From Hymenobacter sediminicola (GTDB taxonomy: Bacteria > Bacteroidota > Bacteroidia > Cytophagales > Hymenobacteraceae): a stretch of 64,000 bases of DNA. The stretch spans positions 307,001 through 371,000 of the forward strand of contig NZ_CP060202.1 of the NCBI RefSeq assembly GCF_014250515.1. The letters are read 5' to 3'. Below the pieces are notes generated by a model. The model ran no database searches, had not been told where the DNA came from, and saw only the letters and a list, made by a program, of their open reading frames with translations. Both the position numbers and the translations under genes were made by a program. Numbering within the stretch: position 1 is the first letter of the stretch; each line of letters opens with the position of its first letter. Below are positions 43,238-51,276 of this stretch, piece after piece.

Positions 43238-43762
43238 CTACATGTTAAAAAATTCCTGGAACACCTCTAGCCACGCGTGCTTTCCCCCAATGCCCACGCC
43301 TACAAAGTAGTAGCCTAGTAAAACTACTAAGGCGCCCACACCCAGGCCCAGCCAGCCGCCTAGCAGAATACCACCTACCACGCCGCCGGCTATCAGCGCT
43401 GCGCCTAGCACGAAAGCCGCCGTGTGTTCCAGTTGCGGCTGCTGCGGCCTCTCGCCCAAGTGCTTGGCAGCAGCGTACGGTCTCGCAACGGTTGCGCGGG
43501 CCGCCGTCTGATAGAGTGCTGGCCGACGTATGAGCAGTAAGCGGCGTATTCCGGCAGGCCTTGTGCGAGAAGCTGGCGCGGCCGGTGTGGCGTAGGTCGC
43601 CGCTACTACAGTGGGAAGTGGCGTGGGGGCAACAGCAGGTACAGATAACGCCGGGGTAGCCACCTTGCCCGTTGCGGGCTGAAACTGAAATGCCACTTCC
43701 TGGCTACGGCAGCTGGCTAGTAACAGGAGCAGCAGGCTGCTCAAGAGGGTAATAGATTTCAC
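43238..43762 (-). CDS. Small lipoprotein with membrane segments, tandem copy A
   Basis: A 174-residue predicted lipoprotein. I chose the GTG at 43762, not the ATG at 43822, because it gives a compact lipoprotein signal with LLASC and Cys18, the same position as in the second copy. After it comes CRSQEVAFQFQPA. An Ala/Pro/Thr-rich middle follows (25-95), then a basic stretch, then two C-terminal hydrophobic segments (AAFVLGAALIAGGVVGGILLG and LGVGALVVLLGYYF). Family not recognised. The pair appears to be one operon. Confidence 0.7.
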   Translation of the reverse strand: MKSITLLSSLLLLLLASCRSQEVAFQFQPATGKVATPALSVPAVAPTPLPTVVAATYATPAAPASRTRPAGIRRLLLIRRPALYQTAARATVARPYAAAKHLGERPQQPQLEHTAAFVLGAALIAGGVVGGILLGGWLGLGVGALVVLLGYYFVGVGIGGKHAWLEVFQEFFNM

Positions 43763-44769
43763 AAACAACCACGAAAAGTAAGTCGCCCAAGATAGGCAGG
43801 GACCGGGAGTTCGAGCCGACAAACGGTTCGGAACGCCGCGCCGATGATGCTCGCAATGCTACGTCAGCAGGGCGTACAGTGGCGAGTGAACGTATAGAAT
43901 GGCTCCGGCTCCCGAAAAACGGTGCCTTACAGGGTGTCAGGAGCACCATTGCTTTATCTGGGAAGCTTACGTAACACGTTTTTACCTGCCGCAACAGAAT
44001 GTTGTGTATAGTAAGTGGCAGATTATATGGGTGTTATATTCTGGTGTGCGCGTTGAGTCGCCATAACACCATGCCTATTCTGTACAGCTAGATAACAACT
44101 CGGCAACTGGCGGCTCAATAGCGGTACAATTTGTTGCCTGCGTGCCCAACGGTAGACACAGAACGATGCCGATGCCTTGGAATAAGAAAAATTGCGACAG
44201 AAAACAGATACTGTCTGCGTTGTGTGTGCTAGAATAGTATAATTTTATATCTATTTTTTGCTTATTATATGCGTCATGTGTTTGATAAATTATAAAATGA
44301 GTCCTGTAAGGTGAGCTGCTGCTGTCATAAATTTTCAGAGTAAGCTGCACATTCGTTTCTCACTCAAGTCAAAGGTTTTGTAGTATTGCGTACCGACAAA
44401 AACGGATGCAGCCCGTGGCAGAAACCCGTTTTTCCAGCGCTGTATAGTTCACTCTCCGGACACAGAACAGCCCCGGTTCGGCTCTTTAGTGGCATTTTGA
44501 TGCGCTGAGCCTCTGATAAGCACTGCTCCAGCCCCGTAAAGGCCAGCCATACGCCTTTCCTGCCAAAACTGCCCTTGTACCTCGCGTTTTACCATGCGTG
44601 CATGTTGGGGAAGCTGACACGGTCTATTGGGCCTGCTATATTTTTCCGGGTTGCTGTGCCTCAGTCGTTTGCTCAGAGTGGCAGCTTTGCAGAATACGCC
44701 ATTTAATCGGCCTGAAGCGTAACGCTTGGGTTTCGCTTTGTCTATTCCATCCTCTCTTTCAATTCCCGC
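43763..44769. other. Intergenic region of about 1 kb, no gene recognised
   Basis: It separates the lipoprotein pair (minus) from the beta-glucosidase gene (plus). Its centre (about 43980-44360) is strongly AT-rich. The short frames in it lack start context, family similarity and signal sequences. A hairpin with an 8-bp A/T-flanked stem (44398-44405 with 44426-44433) could be a terminator of an unannotated RNA. No tRNA-like fold was seen. Confidence 0.6.
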
Positions 44770-47091
44770 ATGAAACGAGTTTTCACAACTGCCCTGCTCA
44801 TGGCGCTGGGCTTGCTCACTCCGCAACTGCAGGCTCAGAAGTCAGCCGCACCTGCTCCCGCATCCGCCAGCGCCCCAGACCCGAAGATGATCAAGTTCAT
44901 CGACGACCTGATGCAAAAGATGACCCTGGAAGAGAAAATCGGCCAGCTGAACATGATAACGGTCGGGTTTGATGTGACGGGGCCCGTGGTGAGCAAGGAC
45001 GTGGACGCGCATATCCGCAAAGGCAATGTTGGCTCGGTACTGAATACGTATACGCCAGTAGCGGCCCGCAAACTCCAGGAAATGGCTGTGAAAGATTCGC
45101 GTCTGCACATCCCGCTGTTTTTCGGCTACGATGTTATTCACGGTCACCGCACCATATTCCCTATTGCATTGGGGCTGGCTTCCAGCTGGGACCTGACGGC
45201 CATTGAGCGCAGCGCCCGTATTGCGGCCGAAGAAGCTTCCGCGGACGGCATCAACTGGGTGTACTCGCCCATGGTAGACCTGGCTCGGGACCCGCGCTGG
45301 GGCCGCATTTCGGAAGGCTCCGGTGAAGACCCATACCTCGGCTCCCAGATTGCCCGCGCTATGGTGCGCGGCTACCAGGGCGACGACCTGAGCCGCAACA
45401 ACACAGTAATGGCCTGCGTGAAACACTTTGCGCTATATGGTGCCGCCGAAGCCGGCCGCGACTACAACACCACCGACATGAGCCTGGTGCGCATGTACAA
45501 CGAGTATCTGCCTCCCTACAAAGCCGCTGTAGAAGCAGGCGCAGGCTCCATGATGTCGTCGTTCAACGATATCAACGGTGTGCCGGCTACCGGCAATAAG
45601 TGGCTGATGACCGAGCTGCTGCGCAACCAGTGGGGATTCAACGGCTTCGTGGCCACCGACTATACTGCCATCAACGAAATGACGGCCCACGGCATGGGCA
45701 ACGATGCGCAGGTTTCGGCCTTGGCGCTGAATGCGGGCATCGACCAGGATATGGTAGGGGAGATTTTCCTGAAGAATCTGGCCCAGAATCTGAAGGATGG
45801 CACCGTGAAACAGGAGCAGATTGATGTAGCCTGCCGCCGCATTCTGGAAGCCAAATGGAAGCTGGGTTTGTTCAAAGACCCCTACCTCTACACCAACGAG
45901 AAGCGGGCCAAGGCAACCATGATGAAGAAGGAATTCATTGCCGAGGCCCGCGACATAGCCCGCAAAAGCATGGTGCTGCTCAAAAACAGCAACAATACCT
46001 TGCCGCTCAAGAAAACGGGTACTATTGCCCTCATCGGTCCGCTGGCCACCCGCCAGCACGACATGCTCGGGAGCTGGAGTGCTGCCGGCGACTGGAAACA
46101 GGCTGTTTCGCTGGAGCAGGGCCTGAAGAATGCGGTGGGCAATTCCGTTCGACTCGTGACGGCACAGGGTGCCAATTTTACCGACGACCAGCAACTCGTT
46201 GACCGTCTCAATGCCTACAACGGCGAGATAAAGCCGGACGCGCGTACCTCTGAGGCTCTCATTCAGGAAGCGGTGCAGCTAGCGCAGGGCGCCGATGTGA
46301 TTGTGGCCGCCGTGGGCGAGTCGCAGGGAATGTCGGGGGAAGCGGCCAGCCGCGCGGATATTGGGTTGCCGGGCCAGCAACTAGAGCTGCTGAAGGCGCT
46401 GAAAAAAACCGGCAAGCCCTTGGTAGTGGTGCTGATGAGCGGCCGCCCTCTAACGCTGCCGTGGGAAGACAAAAACGCCGATGCTATTTTGGAAACCTGG
46501 TTTGCGGGCAGCCAGGCTGGCAACGCCATTGCCGACGTGCTGTTCGGGGCCTACAATCCGTCGGGCAAGCTCACGGCTACTTTCCCGCAGTCGGTGGGCC
46601 AAATTCCGCTCTACTACAATCACAAGATGACTGGCCGGCCCTACGTCGGGAAGCAGCTAGATAAGTACAAGTCGCGCTACCTAGACATATCAAACGAGCC
46701 GCTTTATCCTTTCGGCTACGGCCTGAGCTACACTACGTTTCAGTACGGCAAGCCTGAGCTAAGTGCTGCCACGCTGCCCATGAATGGCACGCTGGAAGTG
46801 AAAGTGACGGTGCAGAATACCGGGAGCTACGATGGCGAAGAAGTTGCCCAGCTCTACATCCGCGACGTAGTGGGCTCCATTTCCCGGCCTGTAAAGGAGC
46901 TGAAAGGCTTCCAGAAGGTGCTGCTGAAAAAGGGGGAAAGCCGTACGCTTACGTTCCGGCTAACGCCCGAGGATCTGAAGTTCTACAACGCCGACCTGAA
47001 GTTTGTGGCCGAGCCCGGTGACTTCCAGGTATTCGTGGGCGGCAATTCCCGCGACGTACAGATGGCCGCTTTCACGCTGGCCCAGAACTAA
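44770..47091 (+). CDS. bglX: Glycoside hydrolase family 3 beta-glucosidase
   Basis: A 773-residue periplasmic or secreted enzyme with a signal peptide (cleavage near LQAQ, residue 23). The N-terminal TIM-barrel domain has CVKHFALYG (216-224), the DMSLVRMYNEYLPPY segment and the nucleophile Asp297 in GFVATDYTA. A second sandwich domain contains MSGRPLTLPW and ILETWFAGSQAGNAIADVLFG, and a fibronectin III-like domain closes the protein (about 665-765). It releases glucose or similar sugars from the non-reducing ends of beta-glucosides. No transporter or polysaccharide-utilisation genes are beside it. Confidence 0.96.
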   Translation: MKRVFTTALLMALGLLTPQLQAQKSAAPAPASASAPDPKMIKFIDDLMQKMTLEEKIGQLNMITVGFDVTGPVVSKDVDAHIRKGNVGSVLNTYTPVAARKLQEMAVKDSRLHIPLFFGYDVIHGHRTIFPIALGLASSWDLTAIERSARIAAEEASADGINWVYSPMVDLARDPRWGRISEGSGEDPYLGSQIARAMVRGYQGDDLSRNNTVMACVKHFALYGAAEAGRDYNTTDMSLVRMYNEYLPPYKAAVEAGAGSMMSSFNDINGVPATGNKWLMTELLRNQWGFNGFVATDYTAINEMTAHGMGNDAQVSALALNAGIDQDMVGEIFLKNLAQNLKDGTVKQEQIDVACRRILEAKWKLGLFKDPYLYTNEKRAKATMMKKEFIAEARDIARKSMVLLKNSNNTLPLKKTGTIALIGPLATRQHDMLGSWSAAGDWKQAVSLEQGLKNAVGNSVRLVTAQGANFTDDQQLVDRLNAYNGEIKPDARTSEALIQEAVQLAQGADVIVAAVGESQGMSGEAASRADIGLPGQQLELLKALKKTGKPLVVVLMSGRPLTLPWEDKNADAILETWFAGSQAGNAIADVLFGAYNPSGKLTATFPQSVGQIPLYYNHKMTGRPYVGKQLDKYKSRYLDISNEPLYPFGYGLSYTTFQYGKPELSAATLPMNGTLEVKVTVQNTGSYDGEEVAQLYIRDVVGSISRPVKELKGFQKVLLKKGESRTLTFRLTPEDLKFYNADLKFVAEPGDFQVFVGGNSRDVQMAAFTLAQN

Positions 47092-47110
47092 GCGGCGAAA
47101 TACAAGTGCA

Positions 47111-47149
47111 CAGAAAAGCCCGCCATGCTCAGCACGGTGGGCTTTTCTG
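47111..47149. terminator. Hairpin terminator between convergent genes
   Basis: A 14-bp stem (47111-47124 with 47136-47149, one G-T pair) with internal A and T runs. It lies between bglX and the ornithine aminotransferase gene. Confidence 0.8.
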
Positions 47150-47166
47150 GTAAAAAGGTTTCCGTT

Positions 47167-48414
47167 TTAGAACTCCAGAATTACCTGCTCAATGATGTCG
47201 CAGGCCTCGTGCAGTTGTTCTTCGTTGATGACCAGCGGCGGGGCAAACCGGATAATGTCGCCGTGGGTGGGCTTGGCTAGTACGCCGCGCTCCATCAGAG
47301 TCACGCATACGTCCCAGGCCGTGCGGCCATCGGCGTGCGGCTTAATAACCACGGCGTTCAGCAGGCCTTTGCCGCGCACTAGCTCTACCACTTCCGGGCG
47401 CTTGGCCTGCACGCGGCGCATCCGCTCCCGGAATACCTCGCCCAGCGCACGGGCATTCTCCGTGAGCTTTTCGTCCAGCAGTACATCCAGCGCCGCCCGC
47501 ATCACCACTGCCGCCAGTGGGTTGCCCCCAAACGTGGAGCCATGCTGACCGGGCTGAATGGTGAGCATGATTTCGTTGCGGGCCAGCACTGCCGATACCG
47601 GCAGCACGCCGCCGCTTAGCGCCTTGCCCAGAATCAGAATATCGGCATGCACGGCTTCGTAGCACACGGCCAGTAACTCGCCGGTGCGGCCCAAGCCCGT
47701 CTGAATTTCGTCGGCAATAAACAGCACGTGGTGGGCTTTGCAGATAGCCGCGGCCTTCGTCAGATAGCCTTCCGACGGTACCATTACGCCGGCCTCACCC
47801 TGAATCGGCTCCACCAGAAAAGCACATACATGCGGCTCTTTCACGGCTTCTTCCAGGGCCTCCAAGTCATCATAAGGTACTACCTGGTAGCCGGGTGTAT
47901 AAGGCCCGAAGCCACCTGTCGAGTCAGGGTCAGTGCTGAAGGAGATGATGCCAGTAGTACGCCCGTGGAAGTTGTGCTCGGCCACGATGATGCGGGCCTG
48001 GTTTGGAGCAATGCCTTTCTCCTGGTAGCCCCATTTGCGTGCCAGCTTGAGGGCCGTTTCCACGGCTTCAGCTCCCGAGTTCATCAGCAGGGCCTTATCA
48101 TAGCCAAATAACTCGCAGAGCTGTTTTTCGGCTGCGCCGAGCTGGTCGTTGAAGAAGGCCCGGCTGGTCAGTGTCAGCTTTTGCGCCTGCTCCGTAAGCG
48201 CCCCGATAATGCGCGGGTGGCAGTGGCCCTGGTTTACGGCCGAATAGGCGGAGAGGAAATCATAGTAGTGCTTGCCTTCCACGTCCCATAGATGCACGCC
48301 TTCGCCGCGGCTCAACACCACAGGCAGCGGGTGGTAGTTGTGGGCACCGTACTGGTCTTCGAGAGCCATCAGCTCCTGGCTGCGGCTGGTATGCGTGGTG
48401 GGAATGGTTTGCAT
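47167..48414 (-). CDS. rocD: Ornithine aminotransferase
   Basis: A 415-residue class III PLP enzyme that turns ornithine and 2-oxoglutarate into glutamate semialdehyde and glutamate. The PLP lysine is Lys264 in LGKALSGG, Asp235-Glu236 lies in [12 protein letters not shown], and the [17 protein letters not shown] segment binds phosphate. The [13 protein letters not shown] start of the mature fold is the signature of ornithine transaminases and separates it from acetylornithine and GABA transaminases. A -7 element lies 23 bases upstream. Confidence 0.96.
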   Translation of the reverse strand: MQTIPTTHTSRSQELMALEDQYGAHNYHPLPVVLSRGEGVHLWDVEGKHYYDFLSAYSAVNQGHCHPRIIGALTEQAQKLTLTSRAFFNDQLGAAEKQLCELFGYDKALLMNSGAEAVETALKLARKWGYQEKGIAPNQARIIVAEHNFHGRTTGIISFSTDPDSTGGFGPYTPGYQVVPYDDLEALEEAVKEPHVCAFLVEPIQGEAGVMVPSEGYLTKAAAICKAHHVLFIADEIQTGLGRTGELLAVCYEAVHADILILGKALSGGVLPVSAVLARNEIMLTIQPGQHGSTFGGNPLAAVVMRAALDVLLDEKLTENARALGEVFRERMRRVQAKRPEVVELVRGKGLLNAVVIKPHADGRTAWDVCVTLMERGVLAKPTHGDIIRFAPPLVINEEQLHEACDIIEQVILEF

Positions 48415-48436
48415 AGGACAGAAAAGGTTGGTAGCT

Positions 48437-48444
48437 CAAAAATA
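48437..48444 (-). promoter_or_regulatory. -7 promoter element for rocD
   Basis: The minus strand reads TATTTTTG, exact TAnnTTTG, 23 bases before the ATG at 48414. Confidence 0.5.
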
Positions 48445-48526
48445 CGCAAAACCCCATGGTACGGCCAGCCAGCAGCTTTGGAAATAGCCCGGTTTCGAGG
48501 ACGGGTAGTAGTTTTAGCATCCGTGC

Positions 48527-50020
48527 ATGCCGCTTGTCTCTGATTTTATGCCCTATTCCTTACCCTTTCCACGATTCCGCCAGACGTTGGGGCCATTACT
48601 GCTGGCTATAGCCACGGTGTTATGCCTGCTGCCTTTTGTGGCGCTGTGCTGGTACGCCCACCCCTCCGCCGACGATTTTCTACAGGCCACCGATGTGCAT
48701 AAGCATGGCCGCTGGGGCTACATGCCACATATGTACCTGACCTGGACAGGCCGCTACACTTCCATTGTGCTGTGGGCGCTGCTGAACCCGGTGCAATATG
48801 GCGGCAATATCACGGGAGGCTATGGCGCCATTTGTCTGCTGCTGCTGCTGGCGCTTCCGGTGGCGTTATACGTGTTGCTACGCACCCTGCTGGCTGACGA
48901 GTTTCAGCGCCGCACGCTTTGGCTGAGCAGCGGCGTCCTGATCAGTCTGCTGCTATGGCAATTGCCAAGCCCGGCCGAGGCTTTTTACTGGATTGTAAGC
49001 GGCTACAACTATCTGCTGCCGGCACTGCTCACACTGCTGTGGCTGGCGGCGCTGGTGCGGTATGCTGGGGCTACTAACCCGGCTGCAAGGCGCAAGTGGC
49101 TGGGGCTGGCTGGAGTATTGGCCGTTGTAATTATCGGGTGCAACGAAACCAATGCCGTGCCTATAGCTGTCGGCGTTGCGGGCTATACGGCCGTACGCTT
49201 TCTGCAGCGGCGGCGCATCGAGTGGGCGTATGTGTGGCTGAGTGCTGTAGTAGGCGTGGCGTGCGTCGCCACGTTTCTGGCACCTGGTAACTTTGCTCGG
49301 GTAGGGCCGGCCCATGAATATTCCATCGTGGAGTCGCTAAGCAAAGCCGCCCTTTCAGCCTACCGCTATGTTTGCAACTGGCTCGGCAACGGCGTACTGC
49401 CAGCACTTACGCTGCTTTTGCTGCCAGTCAGCTACCGGCTGCGGCGTTTGCCAAATCTGCCATTGAACCGCTTGGCTCAAAACCCATTGTTTATTACGCT
49501 GCTGATGGCCGTAAGTCTGGTATTGGTAACGTTTATGGGCTGGCGCTTCAACAACCAGGCGCTGCCGTTTCGCTCCCGCAATATTTTGTATCTGTTTTTC
49601 CTGGTTGGCTGGTTTCTGAACGCCCACGCTTGGGCACAGTACCTATGGCGCCGTACGGAGCGGCCCACGTTTGCACTACCTCTCCTCGTGCGGACCGGGC
49701 TGGTGCTCTGGATACTAGGCGCTTTCATAGGCGGACATACATTGACGCTACGGGGCCACGAGACCACCGACAACTACAACAACGTGCTGATAGCCTACCA
49801 GGATTGGCTGGGCGGTGCCGCTGCCCGCTACGATGCGCAGCTTACAACCCGCTACTATGCCCTGCAGCAACCCGGCTGGTTCCCCGATGAAACGGTGGTA
49901 GAACCCCTACAGGAGCCGCCTTACACCATCCTCTTCGGCGACATTACCCCCGATGTCTTCGACTGGTCAAACCAGGCATATGCCGAATATTTTGGCAAGA
50001 AGACTATCCGCACTAATTAG
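48527..50020 (+). CDS. Polytopic membrane protein, DUF6056-like
   Basis: A 497-residue protein with about ten membrane helices. The first extracytoplasmic loop contains HPSADDFLQATDV, an Asp-Asp pair like that of GT-C glycosyltransferases, and the C-terminal 100 residues are soluble. The pattern matches DUF6056 as I recall it. If it is a GT-C enzyme it would move sugars from lipid carriers, but this is inference. Two in-frame ATGs are close together (48527 and 48548); I could not choose firmly. It converges on the next gene with only 15 bases between stops. Confidence 0.75.
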   Translation: MPLVSDFMPYSLPFPRFRQTLGPLLLAIATVLCLLPFVALCWYAHPSADDFLQATDVHKHGRWGYMPHMYLTWTGRYTSIVLWALLNPVQYGGNITGGYGAICLLLLLALPVALYVLLRTLLADEFQRRTLWLSSGVLISLLLWQLPSPAEAFYWIVSGYNYLLPALLTLLWLAALVRYAGATNPAARRKWLGLAGVLAVVIIGCNETNAVPIAVGVAGYTAVRFLQRRRIEWAYVWLSAVVGVACVATFLAPGNFARVGPAHEYSIVESLSKAALSAYRYVCNWLGNGVLPALTLLLLPVSYRLRRLPNLPLNRLAQNPLFITLLMAVSLVLVTFMGWRFNNQALPFRSRNILYLFFLVGWFLNAHAWAQYLWRRTERPTFALPLLVRTGLVLWILGAFIGGHTLTLRGHETTDNYNNVLIAYQDWLGGAAARYDAQLTTRYYALQQPGWFPDETVVEPLQEPPYTILFGDITPDVFDWSNQAYAEYFGKKTIRTN

Positions 50021-50035
50021 CGGCCGGCGCTATGC

Positions 50036-50515
50036 TTAGCGGGGACCAGTCAGGCTGCCCAGCCGTTCCTCCAGGTCCAGAAATTTACCTACGTAATTGC
50101 CTTCTTCTGCCCCATCCTGGTGCAAAATCATCCAGTCAACTATTTCACTTTCGTCAAATTCTTCCTTGTTATTGCCATCCGGCAGGTTAGAGCCCACTAA
50201 GCGGCCCATCAAGCGGCCATCCTGCCAGGTTTGTACCTGCACAAGCTGCGGTACGCGGTTCGCGGCGTCGTTGAGAAGAGTGGCCGCTATATACAGCGTC
50301 TCTCCCGGATTCAGGCCCCGATTGAAGCGCTGCCGGGCTTGGGCAAGCGTACGTCGGGCCTCCTTTAGCGGAGCAGGTGGTATTGTTTCCAGCGTAGTCA
50401 GTTGCAACGCCAGCCGCACAGCCGGAACGGCTATTTCGGGCTGTTGCGCCTGCGCTGCTGGTAGCCCGGCCACCCCAGTGCCCAGTAGCATTAACGTCAA
50501 CATCCAGTACCGCAT
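50036..50515 (-). CDS. Exported protein, DUF2314-like
   Basis: A 159-residue protein with a signal peptide (MRYWMLTLMLLGTGVAGLPAAQAQ). The C-terminal half, with VQTWQDGRLMGRLVG and FDESEIVDWMILHQDGAEEGNYVGKFLD, resembles DUF2314 (YegJ-like) proteins, which have the same D-G-x-x-x-G-x-L, E-S-E-I-x-D-W and G-x-Y-x-G-x-F arrangement. Function unknown. The start at 50515 gives the signal peptide; the frame is open further upstream. Confidence 0.65.
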   Translation of the reverse strand: MRYWMLTLMLLGTGVAGLPAAQAQQPEIAVPAVRLALQLTTLETIPPAPLKEARRTLAQARQRFNRGLNPGETLYIAATLLNDAANRVPQLVQVQTWQDGRLMGRLVGSNLPDGNNKEEFDESEIVDWMILHQDGAEEGNYVGKFLDLEERLGSLTGPR

Positions 50516-50597
50516 CTGCCAGCGAAAGAAAAAGTGTAAAGCGAAAAGTCTAATTTGGTAATGGAAAGATACTAAAAATATATAGTATACGTAGTCT

Positions 50598-50798
50598 TTG
50601 TGGGAGCCGACGTACATTGCAGAGCATTTCTATCTATTTGTGTCTTCCTTCTCAGCCCAACCGCTCCAGCCCGGCGACTTTTACTTCACTCCCGAAGGCC
50701 TTATGGTTTTTACGGAGCAGTATCACCGCCGGCGCGGTAGTTGCTGTGGCAGCGGCTGCCGGCATTGTCCTTGGCGCTTGGGCAAACCCAAAAAGTAA
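50598..50798 (+). CDS. DUF5522 family small protein
   Basis: A protein of 66 residues at most. The core, DFYFTPEGLMVFTEQYHRRR followed by GSCCGSGCRHCP, is the DUF5522 signature with four conserved cysteines, which could bind a metal. The start is not settled: GTG at 50598 or GTG at 50640 (52 residues). It is divergent from the DUF2314-like gene and lies ahead of the rpmB promoter. Its function is unknown. Confidence 0.8.
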   Translation: MWEPTYIAEHFYLFVSSFSAQPLQPGDFYFTPEGLMVFTEQYHRRRGSCCGSGCRHCPWRLGKPKK

Positions 50799-50850
50799 TC
50801 GGCCTGCAGAGGGCTCCGGAGCCATAACGGCTTATTTTTCAGCCTTCCGG

Positions 50851-50881
50851 TTTGCTTCTGTCAAACTTATGCCGATATTTG
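50851..50881 (+). promoter_or_regulatory. Promoter of rpmB, -33/-7 pair
   Basis: TTTG at 50851-50854, then 19 bases, then GATATTTG at 50874-50881 (one change from TAnnTTTG). The start of transcription would be about 38 bases before the ATG at 50924. Confidence 0.65.
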
Positions 50882-50923
50882 CGTCCCTTTTTCCAGCATT
50901 GAAACCTTTAAGTTCCTGATACC

Positions 50924-51163
50924 ATGGCCCGAGTTTGTGATCTGACCGGCAAGCGTACCCGTGTAGGCAACAACGTGTCGCACGCCAACAACAAGACCAA
51001 GCGCAAGTTCTACCCGAACCTGCAGAAAAAGCGCTTCTACATCCCCGAGGAGGATGCTTGGGTAACGCTGAAAGTAGCGACCAGCACCATCCGTACCATC
51101 AACAAGAACGGCATCATGTCGGTCCTGAAGAAGGCGAAGGAGCAGGGCTTCATCGTTTACTAA
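50924..51163 (+). CDS. rpmB: Ribosomal protein bL28
   Basis: A 79-residue protein of the large ribosomal subunit. [24 protein letters not shown] is the standard N-terminus with a single Cys, so it is the zinc-free form. [16 protein letters not shown] follows, and ITK-like ends are replaced by [10 protein letters not shown]. In most Bacteroidota rpmB stands directly before rpmG; here an aminopeptidase gene lies between them. Confidence 0.97.
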   Translation: MARVCDLTGKRTRVGNNVSHANNKTKRKFYPNLQKKRFYIPEEDAWVTLKVATSTIRTINKNGIMSVLKKAKEQGFIVY

Positions 51164-51199
51164 CGAGCCAACGGCCGTTCTTCGGCACGAATTTATTTC

Positions 51200-51248
51200 A
51201 GACGCGTACCCGCCTCGAAAAGCAATTTTTGGGAGCGGGTACGCGTCT
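51200..51248 (+). terminator. Hairpin between rpmB and the aminopeptidase gene
   Basis: A perfect 14-bp stem (51200-51213 with 51235-51248), a 21-base loop and a T-rich tail (TTTGTTGT). It probably ends or weakens transcription from rpmB and lies 28 bases before the next start codon. Confidence 0.75.
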
Positions 51249-51276
51249 TTGTTGTATTCACCTTCTCCCTGCTATT

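Noticed and set aside
44075..44350. Minus-strand frame of 91 codons in the large gap
   Set aside because: AT-rich random-like product without start signals. Kept only as part of the gap description.
45433..46194. Minus-strand frame of 253 codons inside bglX
   Set aside because: Shadow of a complete GH3 gene.
48527..48548. Firm choice between the two starts of the DUF6056-like gene
   Set aside because: Both ATGs are plausible and nothing in the sequence separates them, so the longer form is given with a note.
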